Assembly: GCF_013449685.1 (NCBI RefSeq)
Contig: NZ_JACDSF010000020.1
Span: 31,370 to 95,369, forward strand
Source: Pectobacterium brasiliense
GTDB lineage: Bacteria > Pseudomonadota > Gammaproteobacteria > Enterobacterales > Enterobacteriaceae
DNA: 64,000 nucleotides
Direction of reading: 5' to 3'
A model generated the notes under the pieces. The model had not been told where the DNA came from and made no database searches. It saw only the letters and a list, made by a program, of their open reading frames with translations. A program made the position numbers and the translations under genes. Shown here one piece after another: positions 25,494 through 35,138 of this stretch; within the stretch, counting starts at the first letter, position 1; each line of letters opens with the position of its first letter.

Positions 25494-26984
25494 ATGGCGG
25501 TGAAGAATATCGTGGCGGTGGATTTAGGTGCATCCAGTGGTCGGGTCATGCTGGCAACCTTGCACACCGCAACGCAGCATTTGACGCTGAAAGAAATTCA
25601 CCGTTTCAGCAACAGGCTGGTGTTTCAGGACAACCATCACCAGTGGGATCTGGCCGCGCTGGAAGGCGATATCCTCACAGGATTACACCAAATCGATGCC
25701 ATGGGTATCACCCCCGATAGCATCGGGATCGACAGTTGGGGCGTGGACTATGTGTTGCTGGATAAGGACGGGCAGCGCGTTGGCCTACCCTATTCCTATC
25801 GCGACCACCGCACCGACGGCGTGATGGCTACGGTCACCGCCGAGCTGGGGCGTGAGGCGATCTATCAGCGTACCGGCATTCAGTTCCTGCCATTTAATAC
25901 GCTGTACCAGCTTAAAGCGCTGTGTGACACATCATTTGACGATCTGAATCAGGTGGCACACCTGCTGATGATTCCCGACTATTTTCACTATCGCCTCACC
26001 GGAAGTCTGGTCTGCGAATACACCAATGCCAGCACGACCCAACTGCTTAATCTGGAACAGAAAACCTGGGACAGCGAACTGCTGGACTATCTGGGCATCC
26101 CGCGCCGCTGGTTGAGCGATCCGGTGCAGCCGGGGCACGCCGTAGGGAACTGGACAGCACCAAGCGGACGGCAAATTCCCGTCACCGCTGTCGCCACGCA
26201 CGACACCGCCAGCGCGGTGGTCGGCGCACCGTTACTGAGCCGCGACAGCGCCTACCTCAGTTCCGGCACCTGGTCACTAATGGGTATCGAGAGCGACACG
26301 CCGTTTAACAGCCCGCAGGCGCTGGCCGCCAATATCACCAACGAAGGTGGCGTGGATGGCACCTATCGGGTACTGAAAAACATCATGGGGCTGTGGCTGC
26401 TACAGCGCGTTTGTCAGGAGCGTGACATCAAGGATTTAGGCGCGCTGATTCAGTCTGCCGCCGCTCTGCCCGCTTTTGTCAGTCTGATTAACCCGAATGA
26501 CGATCGCTTTATCAATCCGCCGTCCATGCATCAGGCGATCCGCGACTATTGCCGTGAGCACGGCCAGCCTGCGCCCCAAAGCGATGCCGAACTGGCACGC
26601 TGCATCTTCGACAGCCTCGCGCTGCTCTACCGACAGGTGGTAATGGAACTGGGCGAACTGCGCCACGCGCCAATCCGCCAACTGCATATTGTCGGCGGCG
26701 GCAGCCAGAACGCCTTCCTGAACCAACTGTGCGCCGATGTGTGCCAGATTCCGGTTCTGGCCGGGCCGGTCGAGGCCTCAACACTTGGCAATATCGGCTG
26801 CCAACTGATGGCGCTAGGCGCCGTCACCGACCTTGCCGCATTCCGGCACATGCTGACTCATAACTTCCCTCTGCATCGCTATACCCCGCGTGCGGAGAGT
26901 GATTTTGCCGGGCACTGGCGTCGTTTTCAGGCGCTCAGCCAGCCAGAAACCGCCCCACAGGGCAAAAAGGAGACCACGCAATGA
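25494..26984 (+). CDS. rhaB: L-rhamnulose kinase
   Basis: RhaB phosphorylates L-rhamnulose to rhamnulose-1-phosphate with ATP. The 496-residue FGGY-family kinase begins with [15 protein letters not shown], contains the [13 protein letters not shown] motif near residue 80, and has the C-terminal [18 protein letters not shown] phosphate-binding motif. AAGGAG precedes the ATG. rhaA follows with a 4-base overlap, so the operon is tightly coupled. Confidence 0.96.
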   Translation: MAVKNIVAVDLGASSGRVMLATLHTATQHLTLKEIHRFSNRLVFQDNHHQWDLAALEGDILTGLHQIDAMGITPDSIGIDSWGVDYVLLDKDGQRVGLPYSYRDHRTDGVMATVTAELGREAIYQRTGIQFLPFNTLYQLKALCDTSFDDLNQVAHLLMIPDYFHYRLTGSLVCEYTNASTTQLLNLEQKTWDSELLDYLGIPRRWLSDPVQPGHAVGNWTAPSGRQIPVTAVATHDTASAVVGAPLLSRDSAYLSSGTWSLMGIESDTPFNSPQALAANITNEGGVDGTYRVLKNIMGLWLLQRVCQERDIKDLGALIQSAAALPAFVSLINPNDDRFINPPSMHQAIRDYCREHGQPAPQSDAELARCIFDSLALLYRQVVMELGELRHAPIRQLHIVGGGSQNAFLNQLCADVCQIPVLAGPVEASTLGNIGCQLMALGAVTDLAAFRHMLTHNFPLHRYTPRAESDFAGHWRRFQALSQPETAPQGKKETTQ

Positions 26985-28243
26985 GCACACCTATTGAAGC
27001 TGCCTGGCAGTTGGCAAAAACGCGTTATGCCAGCATAAATATTGACGTAGAGGCCGTGCTGGAACAGCTAGACCAGATTCCAGTGTCAATGCACTGCTGG
27101 CAGGGCGACGATGTGGCCGGATTCGAGAACACCGGCGGGCCACTCACCGGCGGCATTCAGGCCACGGGGAACTACCCCGGTAAGGCGAGCACACCGGATG
27201 AACTGCGTGCCGATCTGGAACAGGCATTCGCGCTGATCCCAGGCCCTAAGCGACTGAACCTACACGCCATCTATCTGGAATCTGCCCAGCCCGTCGCCCG
27301 CAACGAGATTGCCCCCGAGCATTTCAGCACCTGGGTTGAATGGGCCAAGCGCCACCAGCTCGGTCTGGATTTTAACCCGACCTGTTTTTCTCATCCGCTG
27401 AGCGCAGACGGCTTTACCCTGTCGCACCCGGACGAAAAAGTACGCCGTTTCTGGATTGAACACTGTCAGGCCAGCCGCCGGATTTCAGCCTACTTCGGGC
27501 GCGAACTCGGCACGCCATCGGTAATGAATATCTGGGTGCCGGACGGCATGAAAGATTTAACCATTGATCGACTGGCATTCCGCCAGCGACTGCTCAGCGC
27601 ATTGGATGAGATCATTTCCGAACCGCTCGATCAGGCATATCACATCGACGCAGTGGAAAGTAAGCTGTTCGGAATAGGTGCGGAAAGTTTTACCGTCGGC
27701 TCCAACGAATTTTATCTTGGCTACGCAACCAGCCGCGGCACTGCGCTCTGTCTGGATGCCGGACACTTCCATCCAACCGAAGTCATTTCCGACAAGATCT
27801 CTAGTGCGATTCTGTACGTTCCGCGTCTGCTGCTGCACGTCAGCCGTCCGGTACGCTGGGACAGCGACCATGTGGTGCTGCTGGACGACGAAACCCAGGC
27901 CATCGCACACGAAATCGTGCGCCATAAACTGCTTAACCGCGTGCATATCGGGCTCGATTTTTTTGATGCCTCGATCAACCGCATCGCCGCCTGGGTCATC
28001 GGTACCCGCAATATGAAGAAAGCCCTGTTACGCGCGCTGCTGGAACCCACGGAAACGCTGCGCACACTGGAACAAAACGGCGATTACACCGCGCGTCTGG
28101 CCCTGCTGGAAGAGCAAAAATCACTGCCGTGGCAGGCCGTGTGGGAACACTACTGCCAGCGTCATGACGTCATCCCGGGCAGCGAATGGCTGCAACAGGT
28201 ACGTCAGTATGAAGAAACCATCCTCACTCAACGTCAAGGGTAA
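26981..28243 (+). CDS. rhaA: L-rhamnose isomerase
   Basis: RhaA converts L-rhamnose to L-rhamnulose using manganese. The 420-residue protein matches the 419-residue E. coli enzyme. Metal-ligand regions are visible: LHAIYLES, the [13 protein letters not shown] segment (about 220), [16 protein letters not shown] (about 255) and the [11 protein letters not shown] stretch near 300. ATGA overlap with rhaB. Confidence 0.96.
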   Translation: MSTPIEAAWQLAKTRYASINIDVEAVLEQLDQIPVSMHCWQGDDVAGFENTGGPLTGGIQATGNYPGKASTPDELRADLEQAFALIPGPKRLNLHAIYLESAQPVARNEIAPEHFSTWVEWAKRHQLGLDFNPTCFSHPLSADGFTLSHPDEKVRRFWIEHCQASRRISAYFGRELGTPSVMNIWVPDGMKDLTIDRLAFRQRLLSALDEIISEPLDQAYHIDAVESKLFGIGAESFTVGSNEFYLGYATSRGTALCLDAGHFHPTEVISDKISSAILYVPRLLLHVSRPVRWDSDHVVLLDDETQAIAHEIVRHKLLNRVHIGLDFFDASINRIAAWVIGTRNMKKALLRALLEPTETLRTLEQNGDYTARLALLEEQKSLPWQAVWEHYCQRHDVIPGSEWLQQVRQYEETILTQRQG

Positions 28244-28247
28244 GATT

Positions 28248-29072
28248 ATGCAAGCAATTCTCTCTTCCTGGTTTGTACAGGGAATGATTAAAGCCACCAG
28301 CGACATGTGGCTCAAAGGCTGGGACGAACGTAACGGCGGTAACGTCAGCCTGCGCCTGACGGCTGAGGATGTGACGCCTTATGAAAGCGATTTCTACCCG
28401 CAGCCGCGTCATGAAGCCCTTTCACAGCCGATGCCTGCGCTGGCTGACTGCTGGTTTATCGTCACCGGCTCCGGCAAATTTTTCCGCAATGTGCAGTTGG
28501 ATCCGGCCGATTCACTGGTGGTGTTGCAGGTCGATAGCGACGGTAAAGGCTATCGCATTTTCTGGGGGCTCACCAACGGCGGCCTGCCGACTTCTGAACT
28601 GGCTTCGCATTTCCAGTCACACATTGTCCGTATGGGCGTCACTCACGGACGCGACCGCGTCATCATGCACTGCCACGCGACCAATCTAATTGCCCTGAGC
28701 TATGTGCTGGAGCTGGATACCGCTAAGTTCACCCGTGAACTGTGGGAAGGCAGCACGGAGTGTCTGGTCGTCTTCCCGGACGGCGTGGGGATTGTGCCGT
28801 GGATGGTGCCGGGCACCGATGCCATTGGCGATGCCACCTCCGAACAAATGCAGCGTCATTCGCTGGTGCTGTGGCCTTTCCACGGTATCTTCGGCACTGG
28901 CCCGACGCTGGATGAAGCCTTCGGCCTGATCGATACCGCAGAGAAATCCGCCGAAGTGATGGTGAAAGTGATATCGATGGGCGGTAAGAAACAGACGATC
29001 TCAACCGAAGAGCTGATCGCGTTGGGTAAACGTTTCGGCGTCACGCCAATGGAAGCCGCGCTGCGCGTGTAG
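28248..29072 (+). CDS. rhaD: rhamnulose-1-phosphate aldolase
   Basis: RhaD splits rhamnulose-1-phosphate into dihydroxyacetone phosphate and L-lactaldehyde. The 274-residue length equals that of the E. coli class II aldolase when the ATG at 28248 is used; the longer frame to 28164 lies in rhaA. Motifs [23 protein letters not shown] and the zinc-ligand [13 protein letters not shown] are present. It starts 4 bases after rhaA. Confidence 0.96.
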   Translation: MQAILSSWFVQGMIKATSDMWLKGWDERNGGNVSLRLTAEDVTPYESDFYPQPRHEALSQPMPALADCWFIVTGSGKFFRNVQLDPADSLVVLQVDSDGKGYRIFWGLTNGGLPTSELASHFQSHIVRMGVTHGRDRVIMHCHATNLIALSYVLELDTAKFTRELWEGSTECLVVFPDGVGIVPWMVPGTDAIGDATSEQMQRHSLVLWPFHGIFGTGPTLDEAFGLIDTAEKSAEVMVKVISMGGKKQTISTEELIALGKRFGVTPMEAALRV

Positions 29073-29177
29073 CAGATTTTAAGCATAAACTACTTTCAGC
29101 ATAACATTAGCTTCAGCCTCAACTCGCCACGGCCTCACTGCCGTGGCGTTCTGCCAACGACTACGGGGGATTCATCC

Positions 29178-29492
29178 ATGTTGCGTAAGGCTTTTGTGAT
29201 GTCAGTTTTTCCTGACAGCCACGATGAATATCAGCGTCGCCACAATCCTATCTGGCCGGAACTGGCTGAGGTGCTCAAGAACCACGGCGCGCACCACTAC
29301 AGCATTTTTCTGGATAAGCAGCGCAATCTGCTGTTCGGCTATGTCGAGGTCGAATCCGAAGCACGCTGGGAAGCGATTGCACAAACGGACGTCTGCCAGC
29401 GCTGGTGGAAACACATGAGCGACGTCATGCCCGCCAACCCTGATAACAGCCCGATTAGCGATGCGCTGGAACCGGTGTTCTATCTGGACTAA
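29178..29492 (+). CDS. rhaM: L-rhamnose mutarotase
   Basis: RhaM interconverts the alpha and beta anomers of L-rhamnose. It has 104 residues, exactly the family length, with [41 protein letters not shown] and the [17 protein letters not shown] signature. It closes the rhaBADM operon 105 bases after rhaD. Confidence 0.95.
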   Translation: MLRKAFVMSVFPDSHDEYQRRHNPIWPELAEVLKNHGAHHYSIFLDKQRNLLFGYVEVESEARWEAIAQTDVCQRWWKHMSDVMPANPDNSPISDALEPVFYLD

Positions 29493-29928
29493 CGCCTTCT
29501 CTGAATCACGCATCATCGTGTAGCGGTAATAACCTTACCGCTGCGTCATTACTGTTGAAGCTATAAAAAAGAAATAATGTGTCATTTAATTAATGAATCC
29601 CGTTACCTATAATTGTGACTTTAACGGTATAAATAATTATCGATTATTGATGGCTATCACATTTTATTTTCCCTACTTATGAAATATCCCTCTTTCACAT
29701 TAAAAATAAAAACATTTATTAAAAAAATCTTTAACAATCGCTTTTTTTTAAAAAAAAATAAATTGATATTTTAAAAATAAACAGAATTTAGTGTCGGAAT
29801 AATGAAAATTATTATTATTAAACTCCGTTTATTCATCAACCTCTCTTTATCGAATTACGTATTATAAAGATCTTATTTTCTTTGCCGTTATCACTACTAC
29901 CTTCTCTCTATAATCAATAAGAATAGCG
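29493..29928. other. AT-rich gap after rhaM
   Basis: A hairpin (AGCGGTAA/TTACCGCT, 29522-29542) lies 29 bases after rhaM and may end the operon, though no T-run follows. The remaining 380 bases are very AT-rich and probably hold the promoter of the chemoreceptor gene. No coding signal was seen on either strand. Confidence 0.5.
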
Positions 29929-31506
29929 ATGAAATTTTCCCAACTCACAGTGCTTTCTAAATTGTTACTCGGATTTTCCATCCTGATAGTTATGATGCTA
30001 CTATTAGGCGTAGTTTCACTCCTCCAACTTAGTATTAACAATAGTCGTATTGATGAATTAAGCAGCAGCAGCCTCCCTGGCGTGCGATATAGTCTGGAAA
30101 TGCGCGGTGTACTGTCTGAAACACGTTTGCAGCAAGTACAGTATATTGACTCAAAAACCCCCGAAGAACGCGAAGGCCACCGTAAAGAATTACTGCAAAA
30201 TGCTGATGCCTTCATGACGGCGTTTAAGAATTACCAAACCATTGCCAACACTGAGGATAAAAAAGCACTGATCAAGGTGATTGGCGAAAATTTCTCTGCT
30301 TTCAACTCCGTCAACGCCACGCTGATTGACATCGTGAATCGGGGCGATTTGGAAGAAGCCAGTAAAATAAGTGGAGCAAGCTCTGGCAAGTATCGCGGCC
30401 AACTCATGAAAGATCTGGCGAAACTCGTCGAGATGGAAATCGCAACAACCAAAACGATCGTAGACAGCGCGGAAAGCACGTACCGCACCTCACAATACTA
30501 TGTTTGGGGTCTGCTGGTGTTGGCGCTACTGGCAACCATTGCTATCGCGACCGTTATCTCACGTAATATTTCGCGCCAGCTCGGCGGCGACCCGCATTAC
30601 GCTCAAGAGATCATGACCGAGATCGCGTCTGGTAACCTGACAGCACAAATCCACCTGCGTCAGGGTGACAACTCAAGTCTGCTCGCGTCAATCAACCACA
30701 TGAACCAGCAGTTGATGAGCATCGTGCATACCATCATGAGCGGCAGCGAATCCATCTCACTGGCGTCCAACGAGATTGCTCAGGGCAACAGCGACCTATC
30801 GCAACGTACCGAAGAGCAGGCGGCTTCGCTGATTCAGGCATCGGCCAATATGCAGCAATTGACGCATACCGTGCGCCAGAATGCGGATAACGCCAAGGAA
30901 GCCAGCCAACTGGCACAGCAAACCTCGGAAACAGCTTCTCAGGGTGGGCTTATCGTGGACGACATGCTCAAGCGTATGCATGAGATCTCCGACAGTTCAC
31001 AGAAAATTGTCGATATTATCGCCGTGATCGAAGGGATTGCCTTCCAGACCAATATCCTTGCACTGAACGCCGCTGTAGAAGCGGCCAGAGCGGGTAGCGA
31101 AGGGAAAGGCTTTGCCGTTGTAGCAGGCGAAGTCCGGACGCTGGCACAGAAGAGCGCCAACGCCGCCAAAGAAATCAAAACGCTGATCGAAGGCACCGTC
31201 GAGAAGATTACCGACGGCTCAGCGCGGGCAGACAAAGCCAGCCAAGCGATGTCGGAAATTGTGCAATCGGTAAAAAAGGTCACCGATATCGTGGCGGAAA
31301 TTTCTCAAGCTTCCAACGAGCAGCACATTGGCATTAAAGAGATTAGCGTAGCGGTAGAACAAATGGATCGGGTTACCCAGCAGAACGCCGCGCTAGTTGA
31401 AGAATCCGCCACGGCAGCCCATGCAATGACGGAACAGGGGGAGCAACTGCGCGATGCGGTTCGTTTCTTCAAAGTTAATCAGGATCACATGCTGAGAATC
31501 CATTAA
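29929..31506 (+). CDS. methyl-accepting chemotaxis protein, four-helix-bundle sensor
   Basis: The 525-residue chemoreceptor signals through CheA/CheW. It has an N-terminal membrane helix (about 10-32), a periplasmic 4-helix-bundle type sensor (33-187), a second helix (about 190-210), a HAMP linker (NISRQLGGDPHYAQEIMTEI), and a cytoplasmic coiled coil with the signalling tip EGIAFQTNILALNAAVEAAR. Methylation regions flank the tip. No NWETF pentapeptide is present at the C-terminus (it ends LRIH). The ligand is unknown. The gene is monocistronic. Confidence 0.93.
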   Translation: MKFSQLTVLSKLLLGFSILIVMMLLLGVVSLLQLSINNSRIDELSSSSLPGVRYSLEMRGVLSETRLQQVQYIDSKTPEEREGHRKELLQNADAFMTAFKNYQTIANTEDKKALIKVIGENFSAFNSVNATLIDIVNRGDLEEASKISGASSGKYRGQLMKDLAKLVEMEIATTKTIVDSAESTYRTSQYYVWGLLVLALLATIAIATVISRNISRQLGGDPHYAQEIMTEIASGNLTAQIHLRQGDNSSLLASINHMNQQLMSIVHTIMSGSESISLASNEIAQGNSDLSQRTEEQAASLIQASANMQQLTHTVRQNADNAKEASQLAQQTSETASQGGLIVDDMLKRMHEISDSSQKIVDIIAVIEGIAFQTNILALNAAVEAARAGSEGKGFAVVAGEVRTLAQKSANAAKEIKTLIEGTVEKITDGSARADKASQAMSEIVQSVKKVTDIVAEISQASNEQHIGIKEISVAVEQMDRVTQQNAALVEESATAAHAMTEQGEQLRDAVRFFKVNQDHMLRIH

Positions 31507-31514
31507 TTCTCCTC

Positions 31515-31540
31515 TGCCCCGCTAGCAACCCGGCGGGGCA
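31515..31540 (+). terminator. hairpin after chemoreceptor gene
   Basis: TGCCCCGC and GCGGGGCA form an 8-bp GC-rich stem with a 10-base loop, 9 bases after the stop codon. Only a weak T-rich stretch follows. Confidence 0.5.
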
Positions 31541-31797
31541 GCCACCTATTTCTGAGCGCTATTGTTTCTGATAACTATTGTTTCTGAACTCTCTTATTTC
31601 TAATAACTGCTGGCTCACCCTGTTTGCTTCATGAAAAAACGTTGACGTCTGGTTTAGGTAAACGGGGTTATCGTTGCCCCACTACACTACGTGCTGTGTT
31701 TTTACGTACCCGCTTTCTACGTCCCCCGTTTCTGCGCAATCTGTTTGCCAGTTGACGACTATTTTTACATCTCGCCGCACGGCGATAAGGAGAGAAC

Positions 31798-31845
31798 ATG
31801 GACGAGCACCCTCGATGGCTCGGTAAACCGCATCCGTTAGAATAA
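31798..31845 (+). CDS. short proline-containing leader peptide of mgtB
   Basis: An ATG with a strong AAGGAGAG site opens a 15-codon frame, MDEHPRWLGKPHPLE, 145 bases before mgtB. Three of fifteen residues are proline. Salmonella and E. coli mgt leaders carry short proline-rich ORFs (mgtL, mgtP) whose stalled translation at low proline-tRNA or low magnesium lets transcription continue. Sequence identity to those peptides is low, so homology is by position, size and proline content. Confidence 0.6.
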   Translation: MDEHPRWLGKPHPLE

Positions 31846-31972
31846 GAACCGTCTTCTTCCCCGACCTCTCTGTTCTCTCCGTCTGCGCCGTTTACCTCCC
31901 TTAATACCTTCATTTTTTTCCGCTTTACGTCCCTTTATCCGGGATGCGCGCCCGTGCGCGGCGGACAGGCAA
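31846..31972 (+). promoter_or_regulatory. C/T-rich, G-poor leader segment (candidate Rho-loading region)
   Basis: Directly after the leader ORF the RNA strand is strongly enriched in C and U and poor in G (for example CGTCTTCTTCCCCGACCTCT at 31851), followed by a T-run and a small GC-rich hairpin near 31945-31970. Rho-dependent termination in such a segment is the known switch in mgt leaders. Confidence 0.5.
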
Positions 31973-31990
31973 CATTAAGAGAGCAGCATC

Positions 31991-34702
31991 ATGACCGATA
32001 TGATCACGCAAACGGGGTATCGCCGCGCCCGTAAGACACCCACCGCCACCTTTGCGATTGCCCGCGAGGCGCAAAACAGCCTCGATCAAACACTGGCTAA
32101 CCTGAATACGCATCTGCACGGCTTAAGCCATGATGACGTCATTGAGCGCCAGCAAACCTATGGCGAAAACCGCGTCGCCCATGAAAAAGCGCCGCACGCG
32201 CTGGTGCAGTTGGCCGCCGCGTTTAATAACCCGTTTATTTACGTACTGATGGCGCTGGCCGCGATCAGCTTTTTCACCGATTACTGGCTACCGCTGCGCC
32301 ATCATGAAGAGACGTCGCTCACTGGTGTGATCATCATTCTGGTGATGGTGAGCCTGAGCGGCCTGCTGCGCTTTTGGCAGGAGTTTCGGACCAATAAAGC
32401 CGCCGAAGCACTGAAATCGATGGTGCGGACAACGGCCACCGTGCTGCGCCGCCCTCACGCCAGCGCCACCGCCGTCATGCAGGAAATTCCGCTTCAGCAG
32501 TTGGTTCCCGGCGATATTCTGACGCTTTCCGCCGGCGATATGGTGCCAGCGGATGTTCGGCTGGTGGAATCACGCGATCTGTTCGTCAGTCAGGCCGTCC
32601 TGACCGGTGAATCGCTGCCGATCGAAAAATACGACGTCTTCAGCGATATCAGCGCCAAAGGCTGTCAGCCCGCAGGCTGCGGCGGCGAGAGCGATCTGCT
32701 GGCGCTGTCCAACATTTGTCTGATGGGAACCAACATTTCCAGCGGCACGGCAACGGCCATCGTCGTGGCGACCGGCAGCCACACCTACTTTGGATCGCTG
32801 GCAAAATCGATTGTCGGCACCCGTTCCCAAACCGCCTTCGATCGCGGCGTGAACAGCGTAAGCTGGCTGCTGATCCGCTTTATGATCGTGATGGTGCCTG
32901 TCGTGCTGCTGATTAACGGCTTCACCAAAGGCGACTGGATGGAGGCGAGCCTGTTTGCGCTGGCGGTCGCTGTCGGCCTGACGCCGGAAATGCTGCCGAT
33001 GATTGTCTCTTCGAATCTGGCAAAAGGCGCGATCGCCATGGCACGGCGTAAAGTGGTGGTCAAACGGCTGAACGCGATTCAGAACTTTGGCGCGATGGAC
33101 GTCCTGTGCACCGACAAAACCGGCACACTGACGCAGGATCGCATCATCCTTGAACATCATCTGAATACGCAGGGTCAGGTCGACGCGAGCGTACTCCAGC
33201 TCGCCTGGCTCAACAGCGCGCACCAGAGCGGCATGAAAAACCTGATGGATCAGGCCATCATGCATTTTGGTCGTCATAATCCGGCCATCGCCGCACTGGG
33301 TCGCTATCGCAAAATCGATGAGCTACCGTTTGATTTCATTCGCCGCCGTCTGTCCATCATCGTTGCCGATGAACACAACCAGCAACGCCTGATTTGCAAA
33401 GGCGCGGTAGAAGAAATGCTGGCGGTCGCTACGCACGTGAGTGAAAACGGACAACGGTATGAACTGGACGACGAGCGCCGCAGTACGCTGAAAACGCTAG
33501 CGGAAAACTACAACCAGCAAGGGTTCCGCGTGCTGATGATCGGCACCCGTGAACTGAGTCCGGTGGGCAGCACGCTGCCGCTGAGCGCCGAGGATGAACG
33601 CGACCTGACAATTTGCGGCCTGCTGACGTTCCTCGATCCGCCGAAAGAAAGCGCCTCTGCCGCCATTCGCGCCCTGCATGAAAACGGCGTGACGGTGAAA
33701 GTTCTGACGGGCGATAACGCGATTATTACCAGCAAGATCTGCCGCGATGTCGGGCTGGAACCGGGCGAGGTGCTGGAAGGCAACGCTATCGATGCGCTCA
33801 GCGATGAGCAGCTCGGCGTGCTGGTAGAACAGCGCACCATTTTTGCCCGGCTGACGCCGCTGCAAAAATCCCGCGTGCTGAAAGCGCTGCAAGGGAATAA
33901 CCATACGGTCGGCTTTTTGGGCGACGGTATCAACGATGCTCCCGCCCTGCGCGATGCGGATATCGGGATTTCTGTCGATACCGGCACGGATATCGCCAAG
34001 GAATCGGCCGATATCATTCTGCTGGAAAAGAACCTGATGGTGCTGGAAGAAGGCGTCATCAAAGGGCGCGAGACGTTCGGGAATATCATCAAATACCTGA
34101 ACATGACTGCCAGCTCCAACTTCGGCAACGTGTTTTCAGTGCTGGTCGCCAGCGCCTTTATTCCGTTCCTGCCGATGCTGGCGATCCATCTGCTGATTCA
34201 GAACCTGATGTACGACATCTCTCAGCTGTCGCTGCCGTGGGACAAAATGGATAAGGAATTCCTGCGTAAACCACGCAAATGGGATGCCAAAAATATTGGT
34301 CGCTTCATGCTGTGTATCGGGCCGACATCATCGATTTTTGACATCACTACCTACGCGCTGATGTGGTTCGTGTTTGCCGCCAACAGCGTAGAACATCAGG
34401 CCCTGTTTCAATCAGGCTGGTTCGTTGAGGGGCTACTGTCACAAACGCTAGTGGTGCACATGCTGCGTACCCAGAAGATCCCGTTCATTCAGAGTACGGC
34501 GGCTCTGCCGGTGATGCTGATGACAGGGCTAGTGATGGTGCTGGGTATCTATCTGCCGTTCTCCCCGTTGGGGCCGCTGGTCGGTTTGCAGCCGCTGCCG
34601 TGGGAATATTTCCCGTGGCTGGCCGCCACACTGATTGGCTACTGCACCGTCGCTCAACTGGTCAAACGCGCCTATATTCGCCGCTTCGGCCAGTGGTTCT
34701 GA
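31991..34702 (+). CDS. mgtB: magnesium-importing P-type ATPase MgtB
   Basis: This 903-residue P3-type ATPase imports magnesium when it is scarce. It shows the phosphorylation motif CTDKTGTLTQD (about 374), GDGINDAPALRDADIGISVD near 640, TGES in the actuator domain, and about ten membrane helices. MTDM at the start and RRFGQWF at the end are those of Salmonella MgtB rather than MgtA, and long stretches such as the LIQNLMYDISQLSLPWDKMD region are identical to recalled MgtB. mgtC, which precedes mgtB in Salmonella, is absent here. A small membrane peptide gene follows. Confidence 0.93.
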   Translation: MTDMITQTGYRRARKTPTATFAIAREAQNSLDQTLANLNTHLHGLSHDDVIERQQTYGENRVAHEKAPHALVQLAAAFNNPFIYVLMALAAISFFTDYWLPLRHHEETSLTGVIIILVMVSLSGLLRFWQEFRTNKAAEALKSMVRTTATVLRRPHASATAVMQEIPLQQLVPGDILTLSAGDMVPADVRLVESRDLFVSQAVLTGESLPIEKYDVFSDISAKGCQPAGCGGESDLLALSNICLMGTNISSGTATAIVVATGSHTYFGSLAKSIVGTRSQTAFDRGVNSVSWLLIRFMIVMVPVVLLINGFTKGDWMEASLFALAVAVGLTPEMLPMIVSSNLAKGAIAMARRKVVVKRLNAIQNFGAMDVLCTDKTGTLTQDRIILEHHLNTQGQVDASVLQLAWLNSAHQSGMKNLMDQAIMHFGRHNPAIAALGRYRKIDELPFDFIRRRLSIIVADEHNQQRLICKGAVEEMLAVATHVSENGQRYELDDERRSTLKTLAENYNQQGFRVLMIGTRELSPVGSTLPLSAEDERDLTICGLLTFLDPPKESASAAIRALHENGVTVKVLTGDNAIITSKICRDVGLEPGEVLEGNAIDALSDEQLGVLVEQRTIFARLTPLQKSRVLKALQGNNHTVGFLGDGINDAPALRDADIGISVDTGTDIAKESADIILLEKNLMVLEEGVIKGRETFGNIIKYLNMTASSNFGNVFSVLVASAFIPFLPMLAIHLLIQNLMYDISQLSLPWDKMDKEFLRKPRKWDAKNIGRFMLCIGPTSSIFDITTYALMWFVFAANSVEHQALFQSGWFVEGLLSQTLVVHMLRTQKIPFIQSTAALPVMLMTGLVMVLGIYLPFSPLGPLVGLQPLPWEYFPWLAATLIGYCTVAQLVKRAYIRRFGQWF

Positions 34703-34759
34703 TTCCTTCTTTGCCTCTTCACGGCGGGTGCGCTGCTGCCCGCCAAATCAGGAGTACCG

Positions 34760-34852
34760 ATGAAACCTTCTCGCCATGCATTCAGGATCGTTGTCTTCTT
34801 TCTTACCCTTATTTCACTGATTAACGTCACGATGCTGCTTATCAGCATCTAG
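34760..34852 (+). CDS. MgtR-like single-helix membrane peptide
   Basis: A 30-codon frame begins with ATG after CAGGAGTACCG, 57 bases past the mgtB stop. The peptide has a short basic N-terminus (MKPSRHAFR) and a single membrane helix (IVVFFLTLISLINVTMLLIS). Salmonella mgtCBR ends with mgtR, also 30 residues and single-helix, which binds MgtC and promotes its FtsH-dependent loss. Position, length and topology match, but sequence similarity is low. A GGCGGG/CCCGCC hairpin without T-run lies between the two genes. Confidence 0.65.
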   Translation: MKPSRHAFRIVVFFLTLISLINVTMLLISI

Positions 34853-35138
34853 ACTGTAAAAATACCGATACAGCGGCAAAAACATATACCACCTTAGGTG
34901 TATTATAAGTTAACGATCTGGTTACAAAAAAGAGAGGAAAAAGATATAAGTAATTAAATAATAATCAATATATTCTTATTCGTAGGGGGGTAAGCAAAAT
35001 AGGCATGATTTTTTAAGGAAATCATGGGGTCAGCGCTAAACCATTCCCCTATTAGGCCGAAACTAAAATAAACCCCTGTCTACTTTTGCAGACTGCACAT
35101 GTCAGGAACGGACTACTTGCAGACTATGGAGCTCATTT
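34853..35138. other. intergenic region before NIT-domain chemoreceptor
   Basis: This AT-rich 286-base stretch has no gene. The chemoreceptor promoter is expected here, and CTAAACC…GCCGAAAC at 35036-35057 loosely resembles a flagellar sigma-28 promoter (TAAA-N15-GCCGATAA). The match is approximate. Confidence 0.35.

Larger units (their letters stand above)
31507..31990 (+). promoter_or_regulatory. mgtB upstream leader region
   Basis: This 484-base region contains the chemoreceptor hairpin, then the mgtB promoter, the short leader ORF and the C/T-rich segment described separately. A PhoP-box was expected but not identified with confidence; imperfect repeats GTTTA-like at 31648-31665 (GGTTTAGGTAAACGG) are the best candidate. 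Confidence 0.45.
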
